Position numbers and translations under genes: made by a program
Source: CAYJAY01 sp964368445
Lineage (GTDB): Bacteria > Bacillota > Clostridia > Oscillospirales > Ruminococcaceae
Length of the DNA stretch: 64,000 nucleotides
Direction of reading: 5' to 3'
NCBI GenBank assembly: GCA_964368445.1
Contig: CAYJAY010000009.1
Coordinates: 4,711 to 68,710, forward strand
The notes under the pieces: model-generated
Seen by the model: only the letters and a program-made list of their open reading frames with translations
Databases searched by the model: none
Told to the model about the DNA's origin: nothing
In this document: positions 50,598-59,554 of the stretch, piece after piece
Layout of the letters: each line of letters starts with the position of its first letter
Position numbering within the stretch: position 1 is the first letter of the stretch

Positions 50598-50729
50598 GTG
50601 TTCTACCTCCTTTTGGACTTGTGGCTCTTGAATATATCAAGAGCAAGGATGCTGTTAATATTAATACATGTTTAATGAAATACATGTTACAGCCATAGTA
50701 TTATATCAAAAAAAACCATTTAAGTCAAA

Positions 50730-51593
50730 CTAAAATTCGAGTTTTTTAAGATATTTTTTGAAATCTTGCCCTATTTCGGGATGTTTCAAGGCAGTTTCAA
50801 CGATAGCCTCCATCATGCCGAGTTTATTTCCCATATCATAGCGCTTTCCGATAAAGTCAACGCCGATAACTCCACTTTTTCTTGCTATCTCTGCAATGGC
50901 GTCAGTGAGCTGGATTTCACCGTTTGCTCCCGGTGGCAGTTCGCTTAAAATGGGGTAGATTTCTTTTGTTAAAAGACAACGCCCCAATATCGAATAAAGC
51001 GACATGATTTTGTCGGGCGAGGGCTTTTCTATCATGTCATCTATCTTAAATAGGTTGTCTTTGATGTGGGCAACGTTTAAAGAGGAATATTTTAATATCT
51101 GTTCTTTTGTAACCTGTTTCATTCCAAGAACAGGAACGGAAAACTCCTCGTAAGCCGAGATAAGTTGACTTGTGACTGGGATTTCGGAAGAGATAACATC
51201 GTCTCCGAAAAGCACAGAAAAAGGCTCGTCCCCCGTGAAAGCTTTTGCACAATATATGGCGTGTCCAAGGCCCTTTGTTACCTTTTGACGCAAAAAGTAG
51301 ATGTTAGCAAGGTTTGCAGACTCAACAACGCTGTCGTAAAGGTCGGTTTTGCCCGATTTAATTAAAGCATCTTCAAGTATTGGCGTCCTGTCAAAATGGT
51401 CTTCTATAGAATCTTTGCCACGGTTTGTTATTATTAAGATATCTTCAATACCGGAAGCGGTGGCCTCCTCGACGATGTATTGCAATGCAGGTTTGTCCAC
51501 AATCGGTAACATCTCTTTTGGTATCGCTTTTGAAGCAGGAAGAACCCTTGTTCCAAGACCTGCCGCCGGAATAACCGCTTTTTTAACTCTCAT
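50730..51593 (-). CDS. galU: UTP-glucose-1-phosphate uridylyltransferase
   Basis: 287 residues. Nucleotide-binding AVIPAAGLGTRVLPASKAIPKEMLPIVDKP (about 6-35), the FGDDVI metal site, and a GVDFIGKRYDMGNKLG substrate loop. It makes UDP-glucose for cell-wall and polysaccharide synthesis. RBS GGAGG just before the ATG. Monocistronic. Confidence 0.95.
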   Translation of the reverse strand: MRVKKAVIPAAGLGTRVLPASKAIPKEMLPIVDKPALQYIVEEATASGIEDILIITNRGKDSIEDHFDRTPILEDALIKSGKTDLYDSVVESANLANIYFLRQKVTKGLGHAIYCAKAFTGDEPFSVLFGDDVISSEIPVTSQLISAYEEFSVPVLGMKQVTKEQILKYSSLNVAHIKDNLFKIDDMIEKPSPDKIMSLYSILGRCLLTKEIYPILSELPPGANGEIQLTDAIAEIARKSGVIGVDFIGKRYDMGNKLGMMEAIVETALKHPEIGQDFKKYLKKLEF

Positions 51594-51665
51594 TATATAA
51601 TATCCTCCAACATTTTATAATTGTAAAACTAAAATGATAATATTTCACACCGTAGAGCAGAGATG

Positions 51666-52547
51666 TTATAGTCCGAAGTTAGCATATTGATTGATAAGTT
51701 CCATAGGCGGTTCATAACCGAACGCCATCAAAACGGACATTACAATGGTAGATAAAAACATAAGGCCGAAAAAGAAAGCTATTATGTTTGCATAGGAAGG
51801 GTTGCTTCGGCGAAGTTTTAAGCGGTAGTCATAGTCGTTTGTTGCGGTTTTCTTAAGTTTTTTTATTCTTTTTGCCGATTGAGTTCGGTATATATAAACC
51901 GCAAACACACCACACAAAAGGTTGAAAAACAACAGCACAGAACTTCCAATCGTTCCGGCGTTTGTAACAAACGTTTCGCTAAGACCGAGTGTATATCCTG
52001 CTTGCCAAAAAAACAGATAGAAAAACGATGGAATGGAACAGATAAACTCAATTGCAAACATTATTGCTGCGGCACTCCAAAGTTTGCGATATATGAAGTA
52101 GACAAGAGGTATAAATGCCGCAGACCAAGTGAACGCGGTTTTTCGCTTAAACTTGTCTTGTGCCGCAAAAGAATAGAGGTAATATTGAGTTGAAGGGCCG
52201 ATATATTGAACCCAATCTTCAACCGGAATTCCGTCTATTTCTTGTTTGTCGGTAATGGGAACGGTGTTCTCGACATTTTGCATAAAATTAGAAAACAACC
52301 CCTTGTTTTGTTCTGGTGGGAGAATGTTTGGGTTTTGCTCGTTTTGTTCTAGGGGAGAAAGCTCAATTTTAATATTTGGGTTATCAAACTCAAAACCCTC
52401 ATCATGGAGCTTATCGTTAAAGCAAACTCCGTTTTGTTTGTAACATTCCCTGTGGTGGGGAGTTCCGCAAACGGGACAAACGACGTTGTCTGCGCCCTCC
52501 AATTGTTTTTCACAATATGGGCAGTTTAATCCTTTATAGTTTGTCAT
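51666..52547 (-). CDS. RING-like zinc-ribbon membrane protein (DUF2628-type)
   Basis: 293 residues from ATG 52547 (RBS AAAAGGAAAA). An N-terminal zinc region CPYC...CPVCGTPHHRECY (about 8-38) typical of bacterial RING-finger-like proteins, a linker with repeated NEQNP/LPPEQN, then four membrane helices (about 140-290), with DKFKRKTAFTWSAAFIPLVYFIYRKLW as the first. This architecture is common in clostridia; no enzymatic role is known. Single gene upstream of the degenerate zone. Confidence 0.8.
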   Translation of the reverse strand: MTNYKGLNCPYCEKQLEGADNVVCPVCGTPHHRECYKQNGVCFNDKLHDEGFEFDNPNIKIELSPLEQNEQNPNILPPEQNKGLFSNFMQNVENTVPITDKQEIDGIPVEDWVQYIGPSTQYYLYSFAAQDKFKRKTAFTWSAAFIPLVYFIYRKLWSAAAIMFAIEFICSIPSFFYLFFWQAGYTLGLSETFVTNAGTIGSSVLLFFNLLCGVFAVYIYRTQSAKRIKKLKKTATNDYDYRLKLRRSNPSYANIIAFFFGLMFLSTIVMSVLMAFGYEPPMELINQYANFGL

Positions 52548-52691
52548 TAATTTTTTCCTTTTTGTTTTAAAGCATATATTATTATATTGTACAATAATTA
52601 GCATAAAAAGCAAACATTTTTTTAATTTTTCGATTCAATGTGGAGGATGTAGACTATTTATGTAATGCGAAGCATTATATAAATTCGCCAT

Positions 52692-52892
52692 GTGGCTTTG
52701 CCACGGCAACGCCACGGCGTCTTCAATACTATTTTAAACCGCCTGACCACAACCTCCGCCATAAGGCGGAGCTGGTCAAGATGCACAATCTCCACCTGCG
52801 GTGGAGCTAAATATAAATAATCCTGCGGATTATTTATATTAGATGTAGCTTTAAAGTTTAGAAATACTACGGTTTTGCGCTATCGGTGCAAA
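52692..52892. repeat. Array of five short hairpins in a gene-free stretch
   Basis: In order: GTGGC-TTT-GCCAC (52692-52704), CTCCGCC-ATAA-GGCGGAG (52754-52771, inside a longer TGACCA/TGGTCA stem), CTCCACC-TGC-GGTGGAG (52790-52806), AATATAAATAATCC-TGC-GGATTATTTATATT (52810-52840, perfect 14-base arms) and TTTTGCGC/GTGCAAAA (about 52873-52891). No open frame covers it. The 824-base gap 52548-53371 otherwise holds the pseudogene remnant at 52960. Confidence 0.75.
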
Positions 52893-52959
52893 ATGCCAAG
52901 CAAAGCGAGGCAAGGAGTATTTCCTAAATCTTTATCATAGGTTAAAGATTATCTATATA

Positions 52960-53203
52960 TAAGTATGAGTTTGAAAAGAGGATATATTTTGACGGCGGAT
53001 ATTTCGCAAACTTCGAGGGAGTTTGAATACACGGACATGCCGTACCAAACGCGGCGTATAGCGTTGTTCAAAATAACGGTATCGCATATGTGTACCTTAA
53101 CGAGGGTTATCTATACAACATTTTAAACCTTTCTAAAGGCGAGGAGCACCTTTTGCACGCAGTTTTCAGCAACGGGTTTGGAATAACGAAATATACATAT
53201 TAA
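52960..53203 (+). pseudogene. 3' remnant of an unknown secreted-type gene
   Basis: One frame reads KYEFEKRIYFDGGYFANFEGV, then TGA at 53024-53026, then continues IHGHAVPNAAYSVVQNN and GIAYVYLNEGYLYNILNL, ending ITKYTY at TAA 53201-53203. The reading is protein-like on both sides of the stop, but it has an in-frame stop just upstream as well and no start. Family not recognised. Confidence 0.4.
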
Positions 53204-53371
53204 GTTGTAAACATAAAAATAAAATATTGTCGTATTGTTTTTCGGGTACGGGCGGATAGTATCTGCCCGTTTTTTGTTATTTAAATTAAACGTCTAAATT
53301 AAGAATCGACAACCTACATATTATTCTAGAGTATATTAAAACATAATATCTGTGCAATTATTAATTCCGAC

Positions 53372-53722
53372 GTGAGTTATAAAATAGCTATTTTGAAAAC
53401 AAAACAATATATTGAAAATCATCTTACAGAGAAGATTGCGATAAAAAACATATCTTGCGAAGCTCATTTAAACTCGGCATATTTAAGCCGCATTTTTCAT
53501 CAAGAAACCGGGTGCACGCTAACCGACTATATAACCAAAAGGCGTTTAGAGCAAGCTAAAACCTTACTTGCAACTACTGAGGAGACTATAGGAGAAATAA
53601 GCGAAAAAACAGGATTTAAAAATGCAAATTATTTTTGCAGAATATTTAAAAAAGAAACATGAAACTCACCGATAGTATATAGGAAGTTGATTAGACAAAA
53701 AGAAAACGATGTTTATAGATAG
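53372..53722 (+). pseudogene. AraC-family regulator fragment with a premature TGA
   Basis: An AraC DNA-binding domain (KTKQYIENHLTEKIAIKNIS...YLSRIFHQETGCTLTDYITKRRLEQAKTLL...ISEKTGFKNANYFCRIFKKET) stops at TGA 53660-53662, exactly where the family has Gly in FKKxTGxSPxxYR. The frame then continues NSPIVYRKLIRQKENDVYR to TAG 53720-53722, so a single GGA-to-TGA change explains the break. The N-terminal sensor domain is missing too (in-frame stop at 53327). GTG 53372 has no good ribosome-binding site. Confidence 0.75.
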
Positions 53723-54000
53723 TGTTTATCTTTGAAATAAAATCACTTGAGATAAACATGTTTTTGCTACGAATTGAAAGAATGGTTAAAAAAATCGGGA
53801 TATCACTAAAAAAAGTTTTCAACACAAGCGGACTTTTGTATAAATCTATGGGTTTAAAGGATAAACTGCCGTCTATGAGTGAAGATGAACAACTGAAACT
53901 TCTTTCGACAGACGGCATGCTTGTTAAGTGACCTCTCGTTATCGGTGATGATTTTGTGCTTGTTGGCTTTAAAGAAAACGAGTGAAAAGAGAGGACATAA
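53722..54000 (+). pseudogene. Arsenate reductase/Spx-like (ArsC family) fragment with two in-frame TGA
   Basis: The region reads LKKVFNTSGLLYKSMGLKDKL, PSMSEDEQLKLLSTDGMLVK, then TGA (53929-53931), PLVIGDDFVLVGFKENE, TGA (53983-53985), KERT and TAA. Family members have R after GMLVK (RPLVI) and W after KExE, so CGA-to-TGA and TGG-to-TGA changes are likely. The N-terminal half with the active cysteine is missing. Inactive remnant. Confidence 0.72.
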
Positions 54001-54110
54001 AGCAAAAATCATAGAAAAATGTTAAACAAACTTATCTGTATTGAAAATTTTTGCGATTACCCACGGCGGTTTCACTAAAGATTATTTGTTAAATTCGTGT
54101 GGTGCTACAG

Positions 54111-54129
54111 AATTGAGGAAATCTCAATT
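54111..54129 (+). promoter_or_regulatory. Inverted repeat upstream of the kinase promoter
   Basis: AATTGAG-GAAAT-CTCAATT, perfect 7-base arms, 18 bases upstream of the -35 box of the pfkB-type gene. Position suits an activator or repressor site. Confidence 0.5.
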
Positions 54130-54146
54130 AGTTATTAAAAAAAATA

Positions 54147-54175
54147 TAGACATTGCTTTTTCGGTTTGTTACAAT
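54147..54175 (+). promoter_or_regulatory. Promoter of the PfkB-family kinase gene
   Basis: TAGACA (54147-54152), 17-base spacer, TACAAT (54170-54175), 33 bases before the ATG. Confidence 0.6.
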
Positions 54176-54207
54176 CAACATAAAATATCTTCAAAGGGGA
54201 AATTTGT

Positions 54208-55224
54208 ATGCAAAAAAGAAACGGCATCTGTTGCGCCGGAAACATGATTGTCGACATAACCTATCCTATTTCTACTTGGCCAAATCAAAATGAGCTGGTT
54301 CACATCACCGAGGGCATAACAAGCACAATTGGTGGTGCGGCTTGCAACACGGCGCTTGACCTTGCAAGGCTAGACAACAACCTTAAGCTTTCGGTTTCGG
54401 GGTTTGCGGGGCACGATGCCGAGGGTGACTTTATCATAGAAGAGATGTCGAAGTTTAAAAACATAGATCTTTCGATGGTTCGGCGAGAGGGTAAAACTTC
54501 TTTCACTGCCGTTATGTCCAACAACCAAACCAAAGAAAGAACCTTTTTTCAATATGCCGGCTCCAACGCAGATTATAACGAAAACCATATAGATTTTGAA
54601 GCTTTAAAAGATACCGCAATTTTACACATCGGCTATATTCTGTTGCTTCCCGCCCTCGACCAAGAGGATGAAACATATGGAACAAAGATGGCGCGGCTTT
54701 TACACAATGCCCAAAAAAGCGGGCTGAAAACCTCTATAGATGTTGTTTCCGAGATGGGTCGTCGGTTTAAAAAATTGGTTATACCATCTCTTAAATATTC
54801 CGATTATTGCATAATAAACGAACTGGAAGCTTCACAAACAACAGGCATAGAGCTGAGAACTTGCGACGGAACGTTAAAGCGTGAAAACATGAAAGCGGCT
54901 CTTGAAAAACTTTTTGAGCTTGGTATTTCAACGTGGTCGGTTATACATTGCCCCGAGGCAGGGTTTGGACTTGACACAAAAGGGAACTTTGTTGTTCAAA
55001 ACAGCCTAGAACTTCCCAAAAGCTATATAAAAGGCACGGTGGGTGCAGGAGATGCTTTTTGTGCCGGTGTTTTATACAGCGCACATCAAAACGACACGTT
55101 GCAAAACGCCTTGCGTCTTGCGGTGTGCACAGCCAGTGTTTCGCTTTCGTGCCCGGGCGGAACCGAAGGGGTGTGTTCTGTCGACGAGGTGTTAAAGTTA
55201 TATGACAGATATCCACCAAAATAG
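54208..55224 (+). CDS. PfkB-family carbohydrate kinase
   Basis: 338 residues. N-terminal GNMIVDI and GGAACNTALDLARL (about 45-58) and C-terminal GTVGAGDAFCAGVLY (about 270-284, catalytic Asp in GAGDAF) define the ribokinase/PfkB family. Phosphorylates a sugar, nucleoside or similar; substrate not resolvable from sequence. RBS AAAGGGGA. It precedes a ribose-type ABC transporter by 300 bases with its own terminator, so it is a separate unit of the same sugar locus. Confidence 0.9.
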   Translation: MQKRNGICCAGNMIVDITYPISTWPNQNELVHITEGITSTIGGAACNTALDLARLDNNLKLSVSGFAGHDAEGDFIIEEMSKFKNIDLSMVRREGKTSFTAVMSNNQTKERTFFQYAGSNADYNENHIDFEALKDTAILHIGYILLLPALDQEDETYGTKMARLLHNAQKSGLKTSIDVVSEMGRRFKKLVIPSLKYSDYCIINELEASQTTGIELRTCDGTLKRENMKAALEKLFELGISTWSVIHCPEAGFGLDTKGNFVVQNSLELPKSYIKGTVGAGDAFCAGVLYSAHQNDTLQNALRLAVCTASVSLSCPGGTEGVCSVDEVLKLYDRYPPK

Positions 55225-55248
55225 CAATAGTTAACTTTCACTATGATG

Positions 55249-55276
55249 AAAAAGACAGGTTCGCCTGTCTTTTTTT
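55249..55276 (+). terminator. Intrinsic terminator of the kinase gene
   Basis: AAAAAGACAGG-TTCG-CCTGTCTTTTTTT; stable tetraloop hairpin. The rest of the 302-base gap to the permease holds TATAAT at about 55432 without a good -35, and an AACACCG/CGGTGTT inverted repeat, as expected for an activated promoter. Confidence 0.85.
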
Positions 55277-55526
55277 GATGTGATAATCACCAATAACATA
55301 CAAACTAAAAAATATAAACAGGCAATGTTGCACAATCAAAAAGTTTTTTTGTTATGAAAAATGCTGTTTTATGCAAGATAATTTAACTTGTTTGCAAATT
55401 TGTTGAAATATGCAGACGATTAAAAACACCGTATAATTGAAACATCAAATGAGACACGATATAAAAATTTGCGGTGTTTAAATTCGCAAAAGTTTTAAAA
55501 GCATTACGAAACGAGGATCTTTTGTT

Positions 55527-56528
55527 ATGAACAACAATCTCAAACAACAATCAATTCTTAAAAACAACGGTGGAGTATCGGGGGCTGTTCGCAGGTTTTT
55601 TATGCAAAGCTACTCCAGTGCTATCACAGCGAGCATTTTGCTTGTGTTGATATTTTCGATTTTCACCGATTCATTTTTGACAGAATACAACATGTTTAAC
55701 CTGTCGAGAACCGCCGCAGTATATGGCTTCATAGCGGGAGCACAACTCATGGTTGCCACTATCGGCGGAATGAATCTTGCGGTTGGTGCGGTTGGCGGGC
55801 TTTCCTGTGTAATACTCGGGGAATGTATCCAAAACCTTGGATTAAGCAGCCCGGTTGCAATTGTTATCACTTTGTTGGTCGGTGCGCTTTGTGGGTTCAT
55901 AAACGGATTTTTGGTTGTAAAACTCAAACTTTCGGGCTTCATAATAACACTTGCTATGTCGTTTGTATATGGCGGAATTGCAACGGGTCTTTCACATGGT
56001 TACCCGTATGAACTAACCGAAAACTTTGCAAACCTTGGTCGCTCAAGGGTTGGGATAACTTCCGGATTGTTCGTTTTGATGTTGATATTTGTTGTTGTGC
56101 TCGCTGTGTTTTTCCACAACACTAAATTTGGACGAAGTATTCTTGCAACGGGTGGCAACCAATCGGCAGCACGTCTTTCGGGCATCAGTGTAGACAAAGT
56201 TATCATCGCTTGTAACGTTTTATCTTGTGTGCTAGCTTCTGTTGCGGCACTGTTCTGGAGTTCGAGAACAGGTTCGGCAACCTCTTCGACCGGTTCCGAT
56301 TGGATGCTATATTCATTTGCAGTGTGTGCCATAGGCGGAATTAGCTTGAACGGCGGCAACTTCACCTCGATAGGGTTTTTGTGCGGCTCGTTGATACTCA
56401 CCATGATACGAAACGGACTTACAATGCTAAACGTCGACATTTATTACGAAGAAGCTTTTTTGGGTGCAGTTATACTCCTTGCGGTTTCGGTTGAAAGCTT
56501 ACGCACAAGATTGGCGCAAAAACTTTAA
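55527..56528 (+). CDS. Ribose-type ABC transporter permease
   Basis: 333 residues with eight to ten helices, BPD_transp_2 family. Segments GMNLAVGAVGGLSCVILGE, GFINGFLVVKLKLSGFIITLAMSF and FAVCAIGGISLNGGN. First gene of a permease-binding protein-ATPase order, the reverse of the LacI-controlled system. RBS CGAGGA. No operator like that of the first system was seen, so control is probably by the downstream LytS/YesN pair. Confidence 0.9.
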   Translation: MNNNLKQQSILKNNGGVSGAVRRFFMQSYSSAITASILLVLIFSIFTDSFLTEYNMFNLSRTAAVYGFIAGAQLMVATIGGMNLAVGAVGGLSCVILGECIQNLGLSSPVAIVITLLVGALCGFINGFLVVKLKLSGFIITLAMSFVYGGIATGLSHGYPYELTENFANLGRSRVGITSGLFVLMLIFVVVLAVFFHNTKFGRSILATGGNQSAARLSGISVDKVIIACNVLSCVLASVAALFWSSRTGSATSSTGSDWMLYSFAVCAIGGISLNGGNFTSIGFLCGSLILTMIRNGLTMLNVDIYYEEAFLGAVILLAVSVESLRTRLAQKL

Positions 56529-56597
56529 ATAAAAGAACATTCTTGCATTAGCAAGGGTTCAAATAAAAAATCATAAAAAATAAGAGAGGGAAACAAC

Positions 56598-57704
56598 ATG
56601 AAAAGACTATTAGCAGTTCTTTTGGCTTTAACGCTTATGCTATCTTTGGTGGCATGTGCAGCTCCGGCAGAAGAGGTAACAACAGAACCGGAAGATACCT
56701 CGACAACCCCAGAACAAGTAGTTGACACACAAGGCGCAACAGAAAACCTTGGTTGGGAATTCCAACAAGAAGAATATAAACTAGCTTGTTATTGGCCCGC
56801 TCCCGATACCTATTTCGACAGCTATGTTAAAAAAGGCATGGAACAATTTAACGCCGATTACAGCCAAGATGTTGAGTGGATGGTTGGAACAGATTGGACA
56901 CAAGACGTGGAAAACCAATCGGTTGAAGCGATGGCAGCGCAAGGATACGATCTATTTTATATCTTCGGTGCAGACAGCACAGGGGCTAACGCTTTGTATA
57001 AAGAGCTTTATGACGCAGGGTTTGAAGTTGTAAACTATGCAGGCGCAGTTGCAGACCCCCAAGAATCTGCTTTAACTCTCGCTTCCAACGTATATCAAAT
57101 GGGATATGACAGCACAAAACTTCTCATAGAATATATGGGTGGCGAAGGCAAGATTATCAATGTTTTGGAAAACTTGAACGATGTTAACACACAAAAAAGA
57201 CAACAAGGTGTTGAAGATGCAGTTGCGGAACATCCCGGTGTTGAGATAATCCAAACGGTTGCAGATATCGCAACGGTTGATGCAGGATTTGAAAAAATCT
57301 CGGATGCACTTGCGGCTAACATGGATGCCGACGCTATCGTTGCAACGGGAGGCACCGCTTCAATTGCTCTTGCAAACGCAATGGGAGACTACTACGGAAC
57401 AAACCCTGACGCAAAGCATATCTTTGCAGGAACAGTTGACCAATCAAACGAAGTTATGAACGCTATCAAAGAAGGCCACATCGACCACACTTTGGCACAA
57501 AACGGCTGGGGACAAGGATATATCTCTCCGCTAATTCTTATGTACCTTAAAGACGGCTGGGAACCCATCACTTGGGGCGAACACATCGACTCTGGCTCGC
57601 TTGTAATAACGGTAGAAAACGTAGACACATGGCAACAAGATATCGAAAAATTGACGATGGATATAATCGCTTCGATAGAAACTGATATATTAATGCAACC
57701 GTAA
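56598..57704 (+). CDS. Sugar-binding lipoprotein of the second ABC system
   Basis: 368 residues: lipobox LVAC-A (Cys20), acidic linker, then a type I periplasmic-binding fold (about 60-350). Segments VEWMVGTDW, GKIINVLENLND, ATGGTASIALANAM and HTLAQNGWGQGYISPLILMYLKDGW. The last matches a segment of the next binding protein (59555), showing duplication. RBS AGAGAGGGAAA. Followed by a strong hairpin. Confidence 0.88.
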   Translation: MKRLLAVLLALTLMLSLVACAAPAEEVTTEPEDTSTTPEQVVDTQGATENLGWEFQQEEYKLACYWPAPDTYFDSYVKKGMEQFNADYSQDVEWMVGTDWTQDVENQSVEAMAAQGYDLFYIFGADSTGANALYKELYDAGFEVVNYAGAVADPQESALTLASNVYQMGYDSTKLLIEYMGGEGKIINVLENLNDVNTQKRQQGVEDAVAEHPGVEIIQTVADIATVDAGFEKISDALAANMDADAIVATGGTASIALANAMGDYYGTNPDAKHIFAGTVDQSNEVMNAIKEGHIDHTLAQNGWGQGYISPLILMYLKDGWEPITWGEHIDSGSLVITVENVDTWQQDIEKLTMDIIASIETDILMQP

Positions 57705-57761
57705 CAAAAATTAAAAAAATAAAAAATAGCACAGTATGCAACAAGCAACTTAAACTAGATA

Positions 57762-57800
57762 TGTGTATCTCTTCCTGCCTATGGTGGGAAGAGATACACA
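57762..57800 (+). terminator. 14-base-pair hairpin after the binding-protein gene
   Basis: TGTGTATCTCTTCC/GGAAGAGATACACA perfect arms, loop of 11 bases, followed by ATAAAA; no U-run. Likely a 3'-end stabiliser or partial terminator that lowers ATPase expression relative to the binding protein. Confidence 0.65.
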
Positions 57801-57876
57801 ATAAAACGGCAACTTTACCGTTGCTGCAAAGCTGGTTATAAATCCAATAAAAAGGTTCAAAATCCGGAGGTTTCAA

Positions 57877-59391
57877 ATGCTAAAGTTAAACAACATTTCC
57901 AAATCGTTCCCCGGCGTTAAAGCGTTAAGCGATTTAAGCGTTGAGTTTCTGCCAGGAGAGACACACGCTTTGCTTGGCGAAAACGGCGCAGGAAAAAGCA
58001 CATTAATGAAGATTATCTGCGGTGTTTATCAAGCGGACAGCGGAGAAGTTTTTCTTGATGGTAAGAAACTCCGGCTAAAAGGATATAGTGATGCTGTCAA
58101 TGCACACATCAGCATTGTGAACCAAGAAATCACGTTAATTCCCAACAGCTCGATAGCAGAAAACATCGTGTTGGACAAAATGGACAAATTTTGCAAATAT
58201 GGTTTTATGGACTGGAAATCGGTTAACGAAACCGCAAAAATATACATGGAACGTGTGGGTCTTGACATGCCGCCCACAACTCCGGTGCGGCATTTAAGCG
58301 CAGCCCATAAACAGCTAATTCAAATAGCAAAAGCGTTGAGTTCCAACGCAAAGGTTCTTTTGCTGGATGAGCCAACCTCCTCGCTTACACAGTTCGAGGC
58401 AGATATTTTGTTTGATATATTGCGCAAATTAAAGCAAGAAGGCGTAATAATGATCTATGTTTCCCACAAGCTTGAAGAAGTTCAGATGCTTGCGGACAGG
58501 GTTACGGTTTTAAGAGACGGAAAGTTAATTGGAACCGACACGATTGATAAGATGGACAGAGACACAATAGTCAAGATGATGATAGGACGAAATTCGTCCT
58601 TTGTATATAGAGGCCGTTTAGATGCAGAGCAAAACCCTGTGGCACTAGAGGTGGAAAATCTTTCGTCCGACATTCACGGCATCGTAAACTTAAATTTTTC
58701 GTTAAAAAAAGGCGAGATCTTGGGATTATACGGCTTGGTTGGTTCGGGCAGAACCGAAACTATACGCACAGTTTTAGGAATAGACCCAAAAACAGACGGG
58801 TCGATTAAACTATATGGCCAGCCGGTTAAAACAAAGACGTTTTACGCAACACTGCAAAAACACAAGATGGGTTATGTTTCGGAAAATCGCAAAGAAGAAG
58901 GTTTGTTTTTGGAACATTCGGTGGGGCGCAACATCTGTATAAATTCGTTGCAAGACCTGTACTATTCAAAATTGTTACCGTTTATCAAGATAAAGAACGA
59001 GCAAAAAAGAGCCGAAGAATATATTGAAAGGCTCGAGATTAAAACTCCAAAGGTTGAAACTAAAGCCGGTTCTCTTTCGGGCGGTAACCAACAAAAGATA
59101 AGCATTGCAAAATGGTTGAGTGTCGGCTGCGATGTTATAGTTATCGATGAGCCGACAGTTGGGGTAGATATAGGTGCAAAGGAATATATCCACCAACTTA
59201 TTTGGGATCTTGCGGCAAAAGAAAACAAGGCGGTAATCGTGATATCCTCCGATATGAACGAGATAGTTTCACTGGCACGAAGAATATTAATCTTTAAAGA
59301 TAAAAAGATAGTGAACGAATTAATGGGCGAGGAGTTTTTTGAACAACCCGGTGAAATAATATGTAAAGAAATCGGGAAGTATTTCATTTAA
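57877..59391 (+). CDS. Ribose-type ABC transporter ATP-binding protein
   Basis: 504 residues, two ABC domains. First Walker A GENGAGKST (about 35-43), LSAAHKQLIQIAKAL signature, LLLDEPTSS; second degenerate Walker A GLVGSGRTE, LSGGNQQKISIAKWL signature, IVIDEPTVGVD. RBS GGAGG just before the ATG. Pairs with the permease at 55527. Confidence 0.93.
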   Translation: MLKLNNISKSFPGVKALSDLSVEFLPGETHALLGENGAGKSTLMKIICGVYQADSGEVFLDGKKLRLKGYSDAVNAHISIVNQEITLIPNSSIAENIVLDKMDKFCKYGFMDWKSVNETAKIYMERVGLDMPPTTPVRHLSAAHKQLIQIAKALSSNAKVLLLDEPTSSLTQFEADILFDILRKLKQEGVIMIYVSHKLEEVQMLADRVTVLRDGKLIGTDTIDKMDRDTIVKMMIGRNSSFVYRGRLDAEQNPVALEVENLSSDIHGIVNLNFSLKKGEILGLYGLVGSGRTETIRTVLGIDPKTDGSIKLYGQPVKTKTFYATLQKHKMGYVSENRKEEGLFLEHSVGRNICINSLQDLYYSKLLPFIKIKNEQKRAEEYIERLEIKTPKVETKAGSLSGGNQQKISIAKWLSVGCDVIVIDEPTVGVDIGAKEYIHQLIWDLAAKENKAVIVISSDMNEIVSLARRILIFKDKKIVNELMGEEFFEQPGEIICKEIGKYFI

Positions 59392-59489
59392 CGAGCGTGG
59401 CAAAATAGATTTTAGGAAAAAACTTCAAGCTAAATCAACGCCGTTTTCCACGTAATATTTGGCAAAAAACTTGACGATATGTATATAAT

Positions 59490-59521
59490 AAAATTAAGGT
59501 GGTGGCAATCACCTTAATTTT
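59490..59521 (+). terminator. Intrinsic terminator
   Basis: AAAATTAAGGTG/CACCTTAATTTT perfect 12-base arms with an 8-base loop; sits 33 bases before the next binding-protein gene, with TATAAT just upstream (about 59484), so it may attenuate that gene's leader. Confidence 0.7.
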
Positions 59522-59554
59522 CGCATTATGTAAACGGATATCGAAGGAGTGGCT

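Noticed and set aside
53024..53985. TGA reassigned to an amino acid
   Set aside because: The four positions would need different residues (Gly, Arg, Trp and unknown), and TGA ends intact genes elsewhere in the window.
54041..54247. 68-codon plus-strand frame before the kinase gene
   Set aside because: TTG start without a ribosome-binding site, covers the kinase promoter and operator, and overlaps the kinase start.
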